Part shown: piece by piece, positions 22,721 to 34,081 of the stretch | Layout: every line of letters begins with the position of its first letter | How positions within the stretch are numbered: position 1 is the first letter of the stretch | NCBI GenBank assembly: GCA_000320605.2 | Contig: KB445797.1 | Span: 1,104,899 to 1,168,898 of the forward strand | Direction of reading: 5' to 3' | Origin: Gelatoporia subvermispora B | Taxonomy: Eukaryota > Basidiomycota > Agaricomycetes > Polyporales > Gelatoporiaceae | DNA length: 64,000 nucleotides | Program-made: the position numbers and the translations under genes | Notes under the pieces: generated by a model | Seen by the model: only the letters and a program-made list of their open reading frames with translations | What the model was told of the DNA's origin: nothing | Database searches by the model: none

Positions 22721-24597
22721 TCATAGCATGCATGCCATAGATAGCACCGTGAACAAAAGCGTCGCAATGGGGACCACAAGCTTGCCGGTGCCGGACGTCG
22801 AAGACTGCGTTGTAGGGGTGGTGAACGTCTGCGTTCCGTTCGGGTAGTCGTAGCCGGGATTGGCAGCCCAAGGCGTGTCTTGGCCCGACGCCGTGAGGTT
22901 TACAGGTGCGGGGAGGCCAGCAACGGTGAACGACGTGTTCAAGCCGTCAGCAACGAAAACGGGCCCACCGCCCGCGCCGACAGCGCTAGTATTGGGCGCG
23001 GTGAACGGAATATAGAATTCGCCGTTCAAGGGACCCGGAATGTTCCCAGTCAGATTCAGCAAAGCTGTGTGACACCTTGTAAGAGTCAGTCAAGGTAAGT
23101 CAAGGAGGGTGACGAACGAATGGCGCTCGAGTTGCCGGAGATCCCGTTGTTCTTCCAGCCAGTGGTATTTGCCACGAACTCGAGAACATTGTTTAGGGTG
23201 TTGTTCGTGTCTCCGCGACCGAGAGACTTGAGACCCCAGTTAGCCTGGACCGTCGAGAGTGCCGAGTAGTGTGTGTAGAAGGTGTCATCTGTTGTACCCA
23301 CGAGGTGCTTTGGCAAGCCGCCCCCGAGAACAAGTGTATAGATCTGGTTGTTGATGGTGTACGCTGGATACCCAGAAATTAACTTCCGGGCTGACAGAGT
23401 GGGTAATGTGCTCACTCTCAGTTTCATCAAACGTCAGGAGAATGATAGTACGATTGTTGTTGAACTTGTCGTCCTGAAGAAGAGGCATCAACCAGAACGT
23501 GAGCCAGTTGCCAATGAAGTCAATTGTCGTATCGTGTCCCTGATGGCTAAAGTCAGAGAATGCCCTTATGGTTGCAAGATCAACTGCATACATCGTCGAC
23601 TAGGTTTGGAGTAATGAAAGACCATTGCGGCATTGCGCTTGCGTTGAGATCCACAGCGAAGTCATTGACTAGGGACAGAAGCTTTCAGTGGTAGACGTCT
23701 ATATGATACACATAGCAGAACTCACAGTTTCGGATCCGCAACGCACGCTCAGTGACGTTCGAGACAGAGTCATAGATGATGAGTGGGTTATGTTTGCGGA
23801 CATAGTACGTGTAGGTGCCATTGTTCGCTTTGCAACTCATCAATCTCCGAGGTCTATAACCATCTCAATGGACTCACTCAAATAATCAAACGACGTGTAG
23901 TTGAACAGCTAGAGGCTTGTCAGTTGAATGCACATACAATGACTGAATTCAACGTACCGTACAGCCATCGTATGGCATTGATTCTTGATCTGTAGAGTAT
24001 GGCCGTGAGAAAGACAACGTCATATTTCGAGACGAACTTACAGCTCGCCCATGAGATGTTCTTGTCCTCCAGAAGATCTACGACAGTCGAGATATTCTGG
24101 GGAATGGCACCTATTGTTTGGCTTACATCAAGTTCTTACGACAATATGCGAAGACGATGCAGACTCACGGAAGTCGTCGCTTGGCTGACCGAAGAAATCA
24201 CCGCCAACAGCCGCGATGTAATTCGGTTCCGATGGGTGTGTCATTGCATAGAACTGGCTCAGCAGGAGACCCTGCTTGGTCAAATTCTGGAACACTGAAG
24301 ACGATGCAGCTGTCGCATCTTCGAGCACAGTGTCATTTCGAGACATCGATGGTAGAATTGAAGCGAAGGCTTACAGTCCGTATTTTCGAACCAGATCTGG
24401 ATAAATCTGTCGAATGCCTTGCCCGGAACAAGTGGGCTGTTTTGGAGGGTGTTGTTGCTCTGCCCGGTATAATTTGTTGAAATTGACTCCGGTGTCAGCG
24501 CAGGAGGCTGGAACGACTGGGCCAGAGCAGCAAATGCCGAAGTTGCAAAGGCAAGCGTCGACCCCGCGAGTAAAGCGCACCGAACAAATTGAGGCAT
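22721..24597 (-). CDS. Secreted, GPI-type acid phosphatase (phosphoesterase family)
   Basis: Starts MPQFVRCALLAGSTLAFATSA, a signal peptide. Later exons carry the phosphoesterase-family acid phosphatase motifs: FDRFIQIWFENTD, LLSQFYAMTHPSEPNYIAA, VGGDFFGQPSDD, a DTTIDFIGNWLTFWLMPLL exon, ILLTFDETE and YTLVLGGGLPKHL. The C-terminal exon ends with GTQTFTTPTTQSSTSG and a hydrophobic tail (VVPIATLLFTVLSMACML), a likely GPI signal. The family includes fungal phosphate-repressible acid phosphatases that release phosphate from organic esters outside the cell. At least eight exons are implied by frame changes; internal junctions were not all fixed. It lies in tandem with the multicopper oxidase upstream. 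Confidence 0.85.
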
Positions 24598-25108
24598 AGT
24601 GATGGATGTCGACTTTGTGAGGACGAGGATGGTACCACCGCCCAGAACTCGCCAGCAGGCCTAGTACTCGTCTTAAGTATGGAACGTCGACACATGTTTG
24701 ATGAGCCCTGTGCGCTTCGTGCCTAGGCGGGTGGGTGGACGGTCGGATATGGAGTTCAGGCCCAAGCGTCGTCCGAATGCGACGGGTAGCCTAACGTCCA
24801 CGGCAGAATGCTGTCAAATCGGAGAAGGAACCATGCTCGGGAGCATCACGTACAAGCTAGGCTTCGAGAACGCGCTACACCCATTTGCCATGCGCATGTG
24901 TCAATGAACGAACGTGCGTTCGGTCATGCGGAACGATATTCGGATAACGCTCCTCCCAACGTGATCCAAGGCCCAATTCTCAGTATCCATCATTCCACAT
25001 ATGATCGCTGCAGTGTGGTTTCAGAAGGCCGTTGCAGGTGACTGAACCTAATATATCGAATTGGTGGCTGCTCTACTGTTACTACCGACCCTTGTTGGAG
25101 AATAGAGA
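24598..25108. other. Intergenic between acid phosphatase and multicopper oxidase
   Basis: About 510 bp; promoter of the phosphatase and 3' region of the oxidase. No gene recognised. Confidence 0.4.
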
Positions 25109-27774
25109 TCACGATCTTGTGCACTGGTCGATCATATACTGGGGGATATCAAACTGTGAGCTCTCAGATGGCAAAACATTGAACTGAAACAGTAATCCGG
25201 CGGCCTGCAGAGACGTGGTCAGTATCAGCTTACTGAGACCAGACATTTAATCGGTACCATGTGCCATTGGATATCTGCGGTATATTATGAGCAACTCGTA
25301 ACGACACCATGTAGAAATGATTAGACGTACGACAGTGGAAAGCCCAATAGCCGGGATTGTTGGCTTCAAACCGTAATATCATCCAAGTGTACGCTGGGAT
25401 GATGTTGGTGTCTCGTCTGACAACGATGTTCAATCGGATTATCTTAGGCTCCCGCAAATCGACTCACAACATGGGATTAGTGTTGTTGACAGCCTGGCCT
25501 TGGTATCTTCCATCACCGCCGCCCATAATCCAGAACTGTAGATCCATGAAGCGTTAGGGCGATTTGAAAATTCGGAGTAGAATCCCATACTTTGTGACCA
25601 TGCAAGTGGAAAGGATGATCACCATCATCGAGGTTATCGATGATCATCTGTACTACGGACACTTCATTCACTGTCGTTACGAGTTGAGTATCATCATCGA
25701 AATTCGTGGAGCCATCAGAGGCGCCCTTAGCGATCTGCGAGAACAGACTCGACTGATTCACGAGAGGCGTCCAGGACTGTCGGACATGTCAGCAAATTTT
25801 CGCAACCGACACAAAAATAAAACATATACAGTGCTGTTGATGAACGCAAGGAAGAAGCTCAAATAGTCCGAAGCCCCACTCGCCGGGTACTGCATCGAGA
25901 TCGTGAAGTACGTGTGGCTTCGCTTGACGTCAGCTCAACTCATCGTGGCGATTTGTGAATGGTCTTACAAAGTAGGGTCGGGCGCCGCGCTGCCATCGGC
26001 TGGCACCAATCCAGACGTGTCCAGAGAATCAGGAGAACCGTCAGGCAAGCTCGGAGGATTATTCACGAGGGAAAGGTCGGGCATCGCAGAGTCGTTCACG
26101 CCATAACGGATGATGCCGAGAATGTTCGGGTTTGTGGCCGGGTTGTCATACTATATCCAAGTGGTCTGGTCATACGGGGAACATCGCTGAGCAATGTAGT
26201 ACGCACTGTGAAAGCGCTCTGATCCAATTCTGCCCGCATCCAGTACGCGCCTGCAGTCTGGTTCGTGCGAAGTAGGACACTATACCTCTGAGCGATAGCT
26301 ATCGAGACACTTGACACGTCGAATGGCTCTACCGCTGTGCCATCAGCTTCAATGACGGTCAAGATGTGGCTATCGACTGAAAATATCATGTTCACGAATG
26401 AGCCTGTGTTGACCAGGCGCAGACGATAAGTCTTATTTCTATGGCCGATACGTCAATAACACAAGACGGATGCAGGTAGAATCTACACACGCTTCTAGGG
26501 TGAAGTTTGAGAATGACGTATTGCTAGAGCCCCATTGTCCGATTCCGTTGATAGTGCCGCCGTCAGGAACTGGCTCATTGCCAGGAGTACCTTCAAGACC
26601 ACCCGGCTACAGTACAGGAAGTAAATTTGGGTTGTCAGTGCTGTCGATATGCTATGAAGGATAGATATCTAACCGTGAAGTAGAGGTCTAACTCGACCGG
26701 GGAGAACAGGTGATACAGGTCAGCCATCTGTATCACCAAATCACCATCGTATGACGGGACAGACTCGTTCTTTCCGTGAACGATCACTACAGAAGATGTG
26801 AGATAAAGATAGGACACGGTTTTTGTCTTGCTCACAAGCACCAGTGATGCCATCGGTGTACTGCGTCGAGTAGTCTAGAGAGCGAATGAGCCTCGCTTGG
26901 ACTGAATGACGAATGACTGGTACGGACGGGCGTGCCACCACGTGCTACCGACCCAGTCCTCCAGCTGTCCCACATTATTGAGCGAACAAAATTGATACTT
27001 GTGGTCATTGGATTACCCACCGTAAAATTGTAAACCATCGACTCCCCAGGGGGGATACCACACTAAACATGGCTAAGAACAATTGAAAACAGACCAGACA
27101 TCATGTCGTACCTGCGTGATAGCTGCTGTTCCATCGTAGTAGTTCGTTCCTCGTCTGTTCGCTGCAATGAGAATGTATCCACGTGACCACGAACTGACAG
27201 CTCACTGGTACAGTCCATGCCAATGAATCGCACTGCGAAAGCTGAGTGATACTGTCATCAAAGCTGATCGTAGTCTCACGTTGCGTTGGATATCATGTTC
27301 GTGACATTGACGATGATCCGATCGCCTTCGTTTGCTTCGATCGTAGGGCCGGGATACATTCCTGTCAACTCAATTGAGCATTTGAGGTCACATCGTACAA
27401 CATGCAAACGTACCGTTGACCACTAGCATCGGCTTCTGCACGCCATCGGGAGCTCCAGTCATTTCTTGCACAGTCCAATTATAGAACCGAGTGGTGGTAG
27501 GCTCGTTGACCAGGGACGTGTTCATGACGAATGCGCTCGAGTCCTGCGACTGCACCATTGGCCCCGGTACAGTGCTGCTCGATGCCTCATCGCTGTGATG
27601 GTGGTGCAATCCGAGCCCCAGGCCAAGACCCAGCGCAAGAGCAATTACCGCGACAACAGCGAGAGCGATCCCAGCGACAACATAGCCACGTCGCGTGCTC
27701 GGTTTCGTCGGTCTCTCCAAGGGAGTCGCTAGAGGGCTCTGCGATCCTTGCTTGCGGAGGGAGTCTGCAGACAT
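25109..27774 (-). CDS. Membrane-anchored multicopper oxidase (laccase/ferroxidase-like)
   Basis: The start MSADSLRKQGSQSP is followed by a basic patch and one helix (YVVAGIALAVVAVIALALGL), then HHHH. This N-terminal anchor replaces the usual cleavable signal peptide. Three cupredoxin domains follow. All four copper-ligand motifs are recovered after splicing: SIHWHGL, WWHAH (the second His is restored by a 53-bp intron near 26887-26939), HPFHLHGH, and HCHIQWHMAAGL. The last is assembled across introns near 25260-25330 and 25203-25260, and the product ends FDIPQYMIDQCTRS at 25109. The residue ten after the T1 Cys is Leu. Substrate (phenol, Fe(II), other) cannot be told. Many short exons, typical of agaricomycete multicopper oxidases. 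Confidence 0.88.
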
Positions 27775-28244
27775 CGCGCAGGACAGAAGCAGACCTCTCA
27801 GACGGGTAAGGAATACTCATATCTTGCATGCCGCCGCCATTAACTGGCCTACCTAGTCGCCTCCGAGGCTTTGATGCCCAGGCACAAGCTTCTGGTGACC
27901 TCTTTACTCCGATAGCTAGCTATTTGGCAAATTGGACGACCCGGCTGTATGGAAGCAGGGTCAGCTGCGAACGTGCGTGAACCACGCGTCTGTGCACCAG
28001 ATCCGATCAAGGTGGGCAGGTGGTTCATCGCGCATCTTCTTGAGACATATTCGCTATACAGCGCTCGTGTCACCACTTCGCAATTCAGTGCGCAAACTCT
28101 CTCGGACCTGCGAGCCAGTCTCTCACACTTCCCCTGCACATATCTTGCCTAGCAACTGCCAGCGATAGCGGTGCGTCATAATAGGATTTGACCCACACAT
28201 ACACTGTTCGTCAAGTCTACACGTCTGTCATCCAAGCCAAAGCC
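27775..28244. other. Intergenic, multicopper oxidase upstream region
   Basis: About 470 bp between the oxidase start and the PTPA stop. Nothing recognised beyond a presumed promoter. Confidence 0.35.
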
Positions 28245-29751
28245 TCAGTCAAACGGAACTGGCCTGATGCCTGGTCCAGCCAGCATAGCCCCGGGCCTCT
28301 TATCCCTCTCTGCTTGGGCGGCACCGAACATAGATGGCACAGGAATGCCGCAGCAATCTCCCCAGCCAACCTCTCTCTGTCCCGCGCCGCCGAGGTCTGG
28401 GTGTGCATGGGCATGACCGCGGTGAGCGTCGTCATCTCCATGTTCAGACACCGTTGGAGGCAGCGGCCCGTCCCACGGGAGCATCGAACCGAACAAGAAG
28501 TGCTGCATGACGGGAAGCTTTCCAAGGACTTCTGCAAGGTACATCTTGAGCATGCCAGCGTTGACTTTATCCCATGTCTTGACCTTATCGCGGAGCGTCA
28601 GTAACCACCGGTCACGCGACAGGCAACACGACATACAGCGGAAATGTCATCCAACATAGGTGAGTGCCAGCGCAGAGATGCAGTCTTCACCTGTCAAACA
28701 GAGTAAGACCGACAATGACACCGAGCCCAAACTTTGCTCACCGAATTGATGAATTTGATACACGCCAAGTACATATAGTCCTTGGAATACTCGTCTACGA
28801 TCTCTTCATCATGAATCGACTTCGGTCTGAGATATTTATGTCCTGTAAGGAGATGAAACTCTACTTTGGTAGATACACCCCTGGGATGGTTGTGCTTACC
28901 TTTCAGCTGCGCTGATCCCAAGAGGAAAGGCAAGAAGTGATAGTCGTCTAATCCCCAGACACCGTGCGATCCGGCGGGCTCAAGCCAGTATGTGGACTGC
29001 AGAAATCTCATGACCTGGATATACCTGGATAGATCGGGTGATGAAAATGCAGAACTTGACAGGGAGACATAACAGCTGACCTCCAGAACACACGAACGAC
29101 CAGGGCGACATGATCGGTTTCTGAGACCACGCCAAGACGCTCGAGACATATACTTCCTTACAGAATTAGCTTTGATACTGAACAGAGGGGAGGGGGTAAC
29201 GTACATCCAACACAGGAAGTTAAGTTCCATCCCACTTCCGTAGTCAATGCGGGTCCTGTTCCCCCATGCTTCCGAGAAATATACCGAAAGCTCAGGAATG
29301 GCTTCGCTGGGTAGACCCGGCAGCGATGTGTGGAGAGTAGGGGCAGCCTTAATTATCCTCAGAAACCCAGGCTGGGTGCAAATGGACAAGTACCCCTCAC
29401 CTCGGACACTTTGTCGTAGAACGTCCTGAATGCAGGGTTCCCAAATCTCGACGCTTTATTGTCGACAGGAGGAATTCCTTTCGCGATACCCTCAATTTCA
29501 TCTAGCACATTTAGGATAGCCTTCACACTCTAAAATACGCCGAGCAGATACAACCTGTGAGCTTACAGATGGAGGACCCGGATGTACTCACGCACTAAAG
29601 ACTCGTCGCATGGATCGCTCAACTTCACACCGACGACTGCGTCATTCAAAGTTTCGATGTAAGCCACAATATCCTTGTGTGTCTTCGATGCCTGGAACGC
29701 TTCAAGTTGTTCCTTGATAAGGATGACCTTGCGCGGCGTGTGGAAGGACAT
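28245..29751 (-). CDS. PP2A phosphatase activator, peptidyl-prolyl isomerase (PTPA/Rrd family)
   Basis: Start MSFHTPRKVILIKEQ. Exons in order give DIVAYIETLNDAVVGVKLSD, ILNVLDEIEGIAKGIPPVD, KASRFGNPAFRTFYDKV, YFSEAWGNRTRIDYGSGMELNF, GVWGLDDYHFLPFLLGSAQL, KFINSVKTASLRWHSPMLDDIS and WDKVNAGMLKMYLAEVLGKLPVMQHF. This is the full PTPA fold. The protein helps activate the PP2A catalytic subunit in an ATP-dependent way in cytosol and nucleus. The stretch that often reads GTGHE in relatives reads GSGME here. A C-terminal tail (His/Asp-rich, then Gly-rich) extends past the core. It is head to head with SURF6 at 121 bp. Confidence 0.93.
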
Positions 29752-29872
29752 GGTCGTCGGCAACTGAGTTCGATGTGGCGGCGGGCGCTTCCGCACTTGC
29801 TGCTCTTCACCATCTTTTGCCGCCTGGCTCGTTCGGTGCATTCGCCGGTCCTTGCAGCCGCATTCCTCCAAA
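29752..29872. promoter_or_regulatory. 121-bp bidirectional promoter, PTPA / SURF6
   Basis: Two housekeeping start codons face away from each other with only 121 bp between. 5' UTRs and any core promoter must be very compact or overlapping. Inferred from geometry. Confidence 0.6.
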
Positions 29873-31324
29873 ATGCCTACGTCTACGACTGTGCTGCAAA
29901 GCGCTTTAGAACAGCACAACGAGACTTTTGAGACGCTTTTGAAGCTCATCCCGGCAAAATACTACCTTGTGCAGGACGAGACGGAAGAGCAGGCGAGATA
30001 CCTCTTGTTCTAGCGTATGCAACGTGCTGAATATAGATCAGGCAGCTTCAAAATACCAAAAACATGTAAAGAAGCAGAATACACCAAAACAGGCCCTCAA
30101 GGAGGCGTCGAAGAAGGCGAAACGAGAAAAGGTCTGATCCACATATTCTGCCTGTTCTGAAACAATCCCTCACGTCCCCCGCCACCCAGCTCGACCCTGC
30201 CAACAACAAGACTATCCTCGACATTCAAAAGGAATCCCTGCACCAAGATGAGCTCAGCGGAAAAGCCGGCAAGAAGTCCAAGGGCAAGGGGAAGGCCGCC
30301 GAGTCCGACTCAGACGACGATGCGATGGACGTCGACGAGCCCGTCGACCTTCAGGGCTCGGACGATGAGGAATCCGACGGCGAGGATGCCGCAGACGATG
30401 CGGCGATGGTGCCCATGCCCGCGTCCGGTGGCATCCAGGCACTGCGGGAGAAGCTGCATGCGCGGATGGCGGCACTGCGCCGTGGGCGACCGGTGGGCGA
30501 TGGCGAGGCGGGAAGCAAGGACGAGCTGCTGGAGGAGCGCAGGCGGCAGCGCGCAGCGATGCGGGAGCGGCGGCGGAAGGAGACAAAGGAGAAGATTCGG
30601 CGCGAGGAGGAGATGAAGGGGAAGAAGGGGAAAGACAAGGGCCGCGACAAGGGTCCTTCGACCAAGGTGGGTTTTGTGTCTCAGCTATACTGAAGTTTTT
30701 TTGCTCACATTGTTCCTTAGACTCAGCTGCTGGTGGACGAGACGTCGTCTAAATCTGGCCCATCCCATAATCCGCGCTCAAATTATACCCATGTCGCCTT
30801 CTCCGCCGTCGTAGGCACACCGGGCTCCAGCAAGAAGGCTGAGCGGCTCAAGACATCGTCGAACCCCTCGCAGGCCCTCGACCAACTGGCTGCGCGCAAG
30901 GAGAAGCTTGCCTCCATGCCTGAGGAGAAGCGCAAAGCGATCGCGGAGAAGGAGAAGTGGGAGAAAGCCGAGGCACGTATGGAGGGCGTGAAGGTGCACG
31001 ACGACGAGTCGCGCCTGAAGAAGGCTGTGAAGCGGAAGGAAAAGGAGAAGCAGAAGAGCAAGAAGACTTGGTATGTCTTCTGCAACAATGGTCATGCATT
31101 GTAGGAGCTGACTTGTCCGCAGGGACGAACGGAAGGAGCAGGTGACAGCGAACATGGCGGCGAAGCAGAAAAAGCGCACCGATAATATTGCGATGCGCAA
31201 TGAGAGGAGGAAGGACAAGCGGAAGGGCGTAAAGACGAAGGAGAAGGCCCGGCCAGGGTTCGAGGGTAAGTCCTTTGGAAAAGGCAAGGGCAAAGCTGCA
31301 GGAAAGGGGGGTAGCAAGAAGTAA
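29873..31324 (+). CDS. SURF6/Rrp14-like ribosome biogenesis protein
   Basis: Start MPTSTTVLQSALEQHNETFE, then KLIPAKYYLVQDETEEQ. Exon 1 ends at 29992. The best junction is a GC-AG intron (29993-30041) that restores AASKYQKHVKKQNTPK and ALKEASKKAKREK. After a GT..AG intron come LDPANNKTILDIQ, a long acidic Asp/Glu stretch, IQALREKLHARMAALR and a Lys/Arg/Glu-rich coiled region. The following exons give YTHVAFSAVVGTPG, then WEKAEARMEGVKVHDDE and the C-terminal RRKDKRKGVKTKEKARPGFEG with a Lys/Gly tail. The order matches SURF6/Rrp14, a nucleolar RNA-binding factor for 40S/60S maturation. Strongly basic overall. Confidence 0.92.
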
Positions 31325-31559
31325 TATCTAGCAGTTCTGTGCTACTCCTTTACAATGTTTTTCCTTTTCATGCTTATGTTTTCTCGTTCTTGCATTGCAT
31401 TCACCCGTTATGCCTGCTCTGAATATCCCCAGTGAGTGATCTGTCCGCAACCTGCAGCAAGGGTATCCGTCGGTCCAATGCAAAGGTATAAATACATCCA
31501 TATGCAAATCCCACCCCCGCATATCCAGCGCCATGCCCGCACTCCCCACCCATTTGCCC

Positions 31560-34081
31560 TCACCCCCGCACGATACCCACAGTGACCTCCGCCTCCGCCA
31601 CACCGCCATCGCCCGTGCCTGTCCCGAAATGCAGCGCCTGCACGCACCGTTCCCATGCCCAGCGCGTCAGGCGGAGCACGTCATCGTCCTGGAGGTCTCG
31701 GCGGACGTGCAGTTCCACCGTAACGACAAGCGACTGCGACGGGTCATGTGCCTTGCCGTCCTTGAGCGCTGCATCTTCCCTCAGCCATCTTGGGCGTACA
31801 AGGTTCGGCGTGAGTTGCCATATATGCGGAGCAGGCAAATGCAGCACTTGAGGATGCCGTTCGATCTGACGCAGCCCGGCCAAGGTTAGGCGCGTGAAAG
31901 AGAGTGAAGTTGCAGATTGTGCTTGACTCACCTCGCGCATGACGCGTAAGAAAGCCTCCATCCGCCCGCCGGCTAGTCCCCGTGCTGGGGACGTTTGCAA
32001 GAGAACAGCGCCGAGTGCGACGGCCGCTGAGTAGGCGAGGCTGAATGTGACAATGGTCTCCACTCCAGCAAGAACGAGATCAAAGGGTCGATGTTGATGT
32101 CTAATGGTCGGCGATGGCGTCAGCTCGATCGACAATGTATCAGGGTGCAAGCACTCACGGAGGGACAATTAGTGCGGCTGTAAGGATCGATGAAGCGAAC
32201 ACAAGCGGAGAAAGAGCGTATGGATTGGAGAAGAGATTTGCCAGCTGAGGGGGATAGGAATATGAGGATGTAAGGTATCGATAGCGAGATGGAAGCAGAG
32301 ATGTCAGGGGAGGAATGTGGTTGCCCGCCGCTATACAGACGGGGCAGCTTCAGTATCAGACCATCAGTCACGGACACTAGGTTGACACATACTGCTAACG
32401 AGCTTTGAATGGTTGCTGAATGCGATGGTTGTCGTGAGCAGAGAAATGACAGTGGTACAGAGCATCAGTATCGGAAATTCGATGCTGTTATGCACGTGTC
32501 AGAGAAGCTTTATAGATCGTTTGTCTCGACTTACCCAAACATCTCAGAGACCTCGTCACCATGGTGGTGGTGATGGCCTTCTCCGGAAGATAGCAACATA
32601 TGCTCGACAGTCTCTTTACACACGTACACAGATGCGAAGAGGAGATACACCGATTGCGCAAAAATCACAAGCGTTTCCAATCGGGCGTTGCTGACGCACG
32701 AATAGCAAACTTATCAGCTTTGAAGAAATTTGCACCTACAGAGAGTAAGGACGCACCCAAGTGGTCGACGCATGTCTGCACGTATCGGCGACCGCGCCAG
32801 GTAACCCGGAAGGACATGCCTCAACGCAACGCCAAACGCGTCAAACACGACCCAGTACCCAAGCCCAGTGCACGCGAGCGAGCCAATCTGCTGCCCCGCG
32901 ATCCAGACCCAGACACCGAGGAAGAACTGCCACACCGTCATGCCCACCGCGGCGGGGGCGATCTGCGCGTCCGCACGCACACGCCCAATGGGACTCCTGC
33001 GTAAACGCGCCTGTGCCTTCTCGTCGAGCGACACACCGTCCACCTCCATCGACGGGCTCCCCGGGAATGGCGAGATGGGCATCCACGGGCTGACGGGCTT
33101 GGGCGTGGGCATCGTGTGCAAGTCTGCCTGCGGCTCCGCGTGTTCGCCCGGCTCGAGGAACGAGAAGAAGTTGTGCGAGAGCGAGTGCTTGTGGTGGTGC
33201 CCGCGGCGGGAGGCTCCGGAAGACATAGACGGCGCCATTTGTGGTATGGGGTATGGCGTTGGCGTGGTCGATGGTGCGGGGGGACGCCCGCCGAAGGTGA
33301 ACCCTTCGCGGAATGAGCGCTGCCCGGGCCCGGGAGATGCGGTGGGCATGGGCACGCTCTCTCCAGGCGGTATGCTGGGGTACTCGAGCTCCTGTGCGCC
33401 ATCCTCGGCGATTGTGGTAGAGGGAATAGAGCCAGGTCGCGGGAAGAAGACGGAGAGGTTTCTGGAGTGGATGCGCGTATGCCTGCGCGGTTTTCCTTGT
33501 GACGAACTCGAATGCGACGGAGTGATGCCGTTCTCGCCACGTATACTAGGGAGTTGACCGTCAGACTCTCCGTGAGAAGACCGTCGGAGGGTGGGTACTG
33601 TCTCCTGTGACGAATATGACGTCGCAAGAGGTGAAGGACTAATAGGGGAGAAGGGACCGGATACAGAACGCGCCCTGGAGTGTGAGTGTGACGGTAGAGA
33701 CAGCGACTGCCGCAGTGCTAGGGATTGATGCCTGTGATTCTGATACTGCGCACTGGACGAGCCATTCATCGCGGGAGGGCGTGCCATCGGGTACAGGTTC
33801 TTGTAAGGCGAGGACGAGCCGGGATACGACTGTGAAGTTTGCATTGACGACGGGGTCGACGCGATACGGGTCCGAGACTCTCCTTGAATGGGCCGACCAT
33901 TCTCGGCCATACTGTATATTGGGTGGTCACCATTCGCGGATGTCGGAGGGGATATTGAGATAGCTGGCTCTTGTCTCAACGGCTTATCAGCAGGGAAGGC
34001 GAAGGCGTCTGCATCCTCGTCCTTGCTGGTCTTCCTGCGATGTATCCGCGCTCCGTTCCGACCATCATCGGGTATAGACAT
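31560..34081 (-). CDS. Cation diffusion facilitator, Zrg17-like zinc transporter
   Basis: The long N-terminal half is Ser/Pro-rich and probably cytosolic (MSIPDDGRNGARIHRRKTS...). It ends near the motif HKHSLSHNFFSFLEP, a block seen in Zrg17/Msc2/ZnT5-type CDF proteins. Membrane helices follow from about residue 390 (IAPAAVGMTVWQFFLGVWVW, LACTGLGYWVVFDAFGVAL), with a cytosolic HHHHHGDE loop between later helices (around 32555). The last exons include ETIVTFSLAYSAAVALGAVLL and a soluble C-terminal domain. In yeasts Zrg17 pairs with Msc2/Cis4 to load zinc into the ER/early secretory pathway; that role is inferred. Assignment to Zrg17 rather than another CDF branch is moderate. Confidence 0.78.

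Noticed and set aside
25250..25335. Apparent loss of the HCH motif (FHCR) in the multicopper oxidase
   Set aside because: Splicing at GTACGT restores HCHIQWHM, and a further intron restores AAGLLFQF.
26887..26941. Apparent loss of a type 3 copper His (WWHAR) in the multicopper oxidase
   Set aside because: A 53-bp GT..AG intron begins inside the codon; splicing gives WWHAHYSTQYTDG with the His intact.
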